DNA from: Bacteroidota bacterium
Lineage (GTDB): Bacteria > Bacteroidota > Bacteroidia > Chitinophagales > UBA2359
Direction of reading: 5' to 3'
Length of the DNA stretch: 8,501 nucleotides
Assembly: GCA_020627525.1 (NCBI GenBank)
Contig: JAHDGP010000186.1
Coordinates: forward strand, 1-8,501
Shown: one piece after another, positions 8,034-8,501 of the stretch
How the letters are laid out: every line of letters starts with the position of its first letter
Position numbering within the stretch: the stretch's first letter is position 1
Program-made: the position numbers and the translations under genes
Notes under the pieces: model-generated
The model's database searches: none
Told to the model about the DNA's origin: nothing
What the model saw: the letters and a program-made list of their open reading frames with translations, nothing else

Positions 8034-8085
8034 TTTTGAAATGGATTTTGTAAATCGACCATCCTTGGTCGTCTTTTTGAAATGG
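8034..8085. repeat. 11-bp direct repeat flanking a hairpin
   Basis: TTTTGAAATGG occurs exactly at 8034-8044 and at 8075-8085, on either side of the perfect hairpin at 8056-8071. Around it lie a 6-bp inverted repeat (AACCTT 8030-8035, AAGGTT 8088-8093) and a perfect 8-bp inverted repeat (ATCGCTAA 8024-8031, TTAGCGAT 8128-8135). The nesting suggests a folded RNA, a protein-binding array, or the scar of a small mobile element; the sequence alone does not decide. Confidence 0.5.
8056..8078 (+). terminator. Rho-independent terminator-like hairpin
   Basis: CGACCA (8056-8061), loop TCCT, TGGTCG (8066-8071), then TCTTTTT. The stem is perfect and G/C-rich for this region. The T-tract lies only on the right, so it would stop + strand transcription. 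No + strand protein gene precedes it, which points to a short noncoding transcript or a decayed gene. Confidence 0.55.
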
Positions 8086-8205
8086 CTAAGGTTTACTTTT
8101 GTAAAAGAAGATAACTTGACTGCAAATTTAGCGATCTACTAATGCAAATTAAATCTTGCCATTTTCTGTTGAAATTAAATTATTATTTTTTCTCTACATG
8201 TATTA

Positions 8206-8235
8206 TTTTTTCGTTAAAAATTAATTGTATATTTG
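8206..8235 (+). promoter_or_regulatory. Possible + strand promoter with exact TAnnTTTG box
   Basis: TATATTTG at 8228-8235 matches the Bacteroidota -7 element in full. A T-run at 8206-8211 lies about 18 nt upstream where the -33 element belongs, though it lacks a clear TTTG. The start would fall near 8241. The surrounding A/T richness makes chance matches fairly likely. Confidence 0.38.
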
Positions 8236-8240
8236 TTACA

Positions 8241-8331
8241 TAAAAATACCAGCTTGTTGCTATTCTAGCACAAGTTCAATTTTAAATTAAGCCTTGTCAA
8301 TGGAACCTCGAAACTCCGACTTGGCTTTTTT
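8241..8331 (+). ncRNA. Candidate small RNA of about 90 nt
   Basis: The interval runs from the predicted start after the TATATTTG box to the end of a terminator-like hairpin. It has no open frame of useful length. Support is only the promoter-terminator spacing; no RNA family was recognised. The hairpin could instead be the terminator of a longer + strand transcript. Confidence 0.22.
8289..8331 (+). terminator. Structured hairpin with T-run
   Basis: AAGCC (8289-8293) pairs with GGCTT (8323-8327). GTC (8296-8298) pairs with GAC (8318-8320) across a 2x2 T/T internal loop. GGA (8302-8304) pairs with TCC (8315-8317) above a 3-nt bulge. GGC is followed directly by TTTTTT (8326-8331). The T-run favours + strand termination. 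The apical part pairs slightly better on the - strand (GGAGT/GTTCC with G-U pairs), so bidirectional use is possible. Confidence 0.55.
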
Positions 8332-8446
8332 ATTACCTTAAAGATACAACACTATTTAATTATTATATTTGATAATCAGTTTTTTATCTATAAAAATAGC
8401 TGATTAAGTATAACTTTTTTAAAACTTTATAAATATTCATTTTTTT

Positions 8447-8480
8447 GAAAACCACCTACCTGAAAATTTCAAGTAGATGG
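8447..8480 (-). terminator. Terminator of a - strand gene beyond the right edge
   Basis: Arms 8452-8463 and 8469-8480 form a 12-bp stem with a 5-nt loop. On the - strand all positions pair, two of them as U-G. On the + strand those two are C/A mismatches. The - strand stem is followed by TTTT (8451-8448). This indicates that a - strand gene to the right, otherwise unseen, ends here. Confidence 0.6.
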
Positions 8481-8501
8481 TAAATCTTGGGTTAGTGGAT
8501 A

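Larger units (their letters stand above)
7692..8501. other. 810-nt stretch without a convincing protein gene
   Basis: All frames are closed by frequent stops and no piece reads like a known protein. The part next to the 250-aa gene (7692-7840) should contain its promoter, but no clear TAnnTTTG box is seen there. Small hairpins occur at 7729-7742 (AAACC/GGTTT) and 7793-7814 (AAAGTATC/GATATTTT). Further right are an inverted repeat (7844-7858), two promoter-like sequences (7896-7926, 8206-8235), two + strand terminator-like hairpins (8056-8078, 8289-8331), a repeat cluster (8024-8135) and a - strand terminator at the right end (8447-8480). A TAA on the - strand at 8494-8492 could be the stop of a gene outside the window, but too few bases remain to tell. 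Confidence 0.6.

Noticed and set aside
8296..8320. T-arm-like sequence on the - strand (GGAGT, TTCGAG, GTTCC)
   Set aside because: The loop is six rather than seven bases and no acceptor, D or anticodon arms can be built around it, so it is not a tRNA. It is better explained as part of the terminator hairpin.
1..8501. CRISPR array, insertion sequence or transposase
   Set aside because: No regularly spaced repeats, no transposase motifs and no long terminal inverted repeats were seen on either strand.

Overview
The window looks like a stretch of chromosome from a low-GC member of the Bacteroidota, most likely Flavobacteriia-like. The reasons are strong A/T bias, Lys/Asn/Ile-rich proteins, starts without good Shine-Dalgarno sequences, -7 boxes resembling TAnnTTTG, and protein types I associate with that phylum. 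This assignment is inference; no marker gene fixes the taxon.

Left part, + strand (24-3456). A GNAT-like acetyltransferase gene is broken in the middle (24-479). It overlaps by 8 nt a small helix-turn-helix protein gene (472-1011). The layout recalls a two-gene toxin/regulator cassette whose enzyme has decayed while the DNA-binding partner stays intact. After a 90-nt spacer comes a complete type IA topoisomerase of the TopB class (1102-3456) with two C-terminal zinc ribbons.

Middle, - strand (3492-6746). Convergent with topB, only 35 nt away, is a 1084-residue UvrD-type helicase fused to a C-terminal RecB-like nuclease (AddA/RecB type), with all core motifs readable. It has a plausible promoter just upstream. 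No AddB-type partner is visible in the window.

Right part. A 250-residue, Asn-rich protein of unknown function (6939-7691, - strand) has its own rho-independent terminator (6847-6892). The last 810 bases hold no convincing protein gene. They do hold two promoter-like sequences, two + strand terminator-like hairpins, a cluster of direct and inverted repeats, and a - strand terminator that probably ends a gene lying beyond the right edge. One or two short + strand RNAs are possible there.

The two large genes are ordinary DNA topology and repair functions. The less ordinary material is the decayed GNAT/HTH pair, the uncharacterised 250-aa protein, and the structured intergenic region. No CRISPR array, insertion sequence, tRNA or rRNA was seen, and nothing here amounts to a clearly new system.
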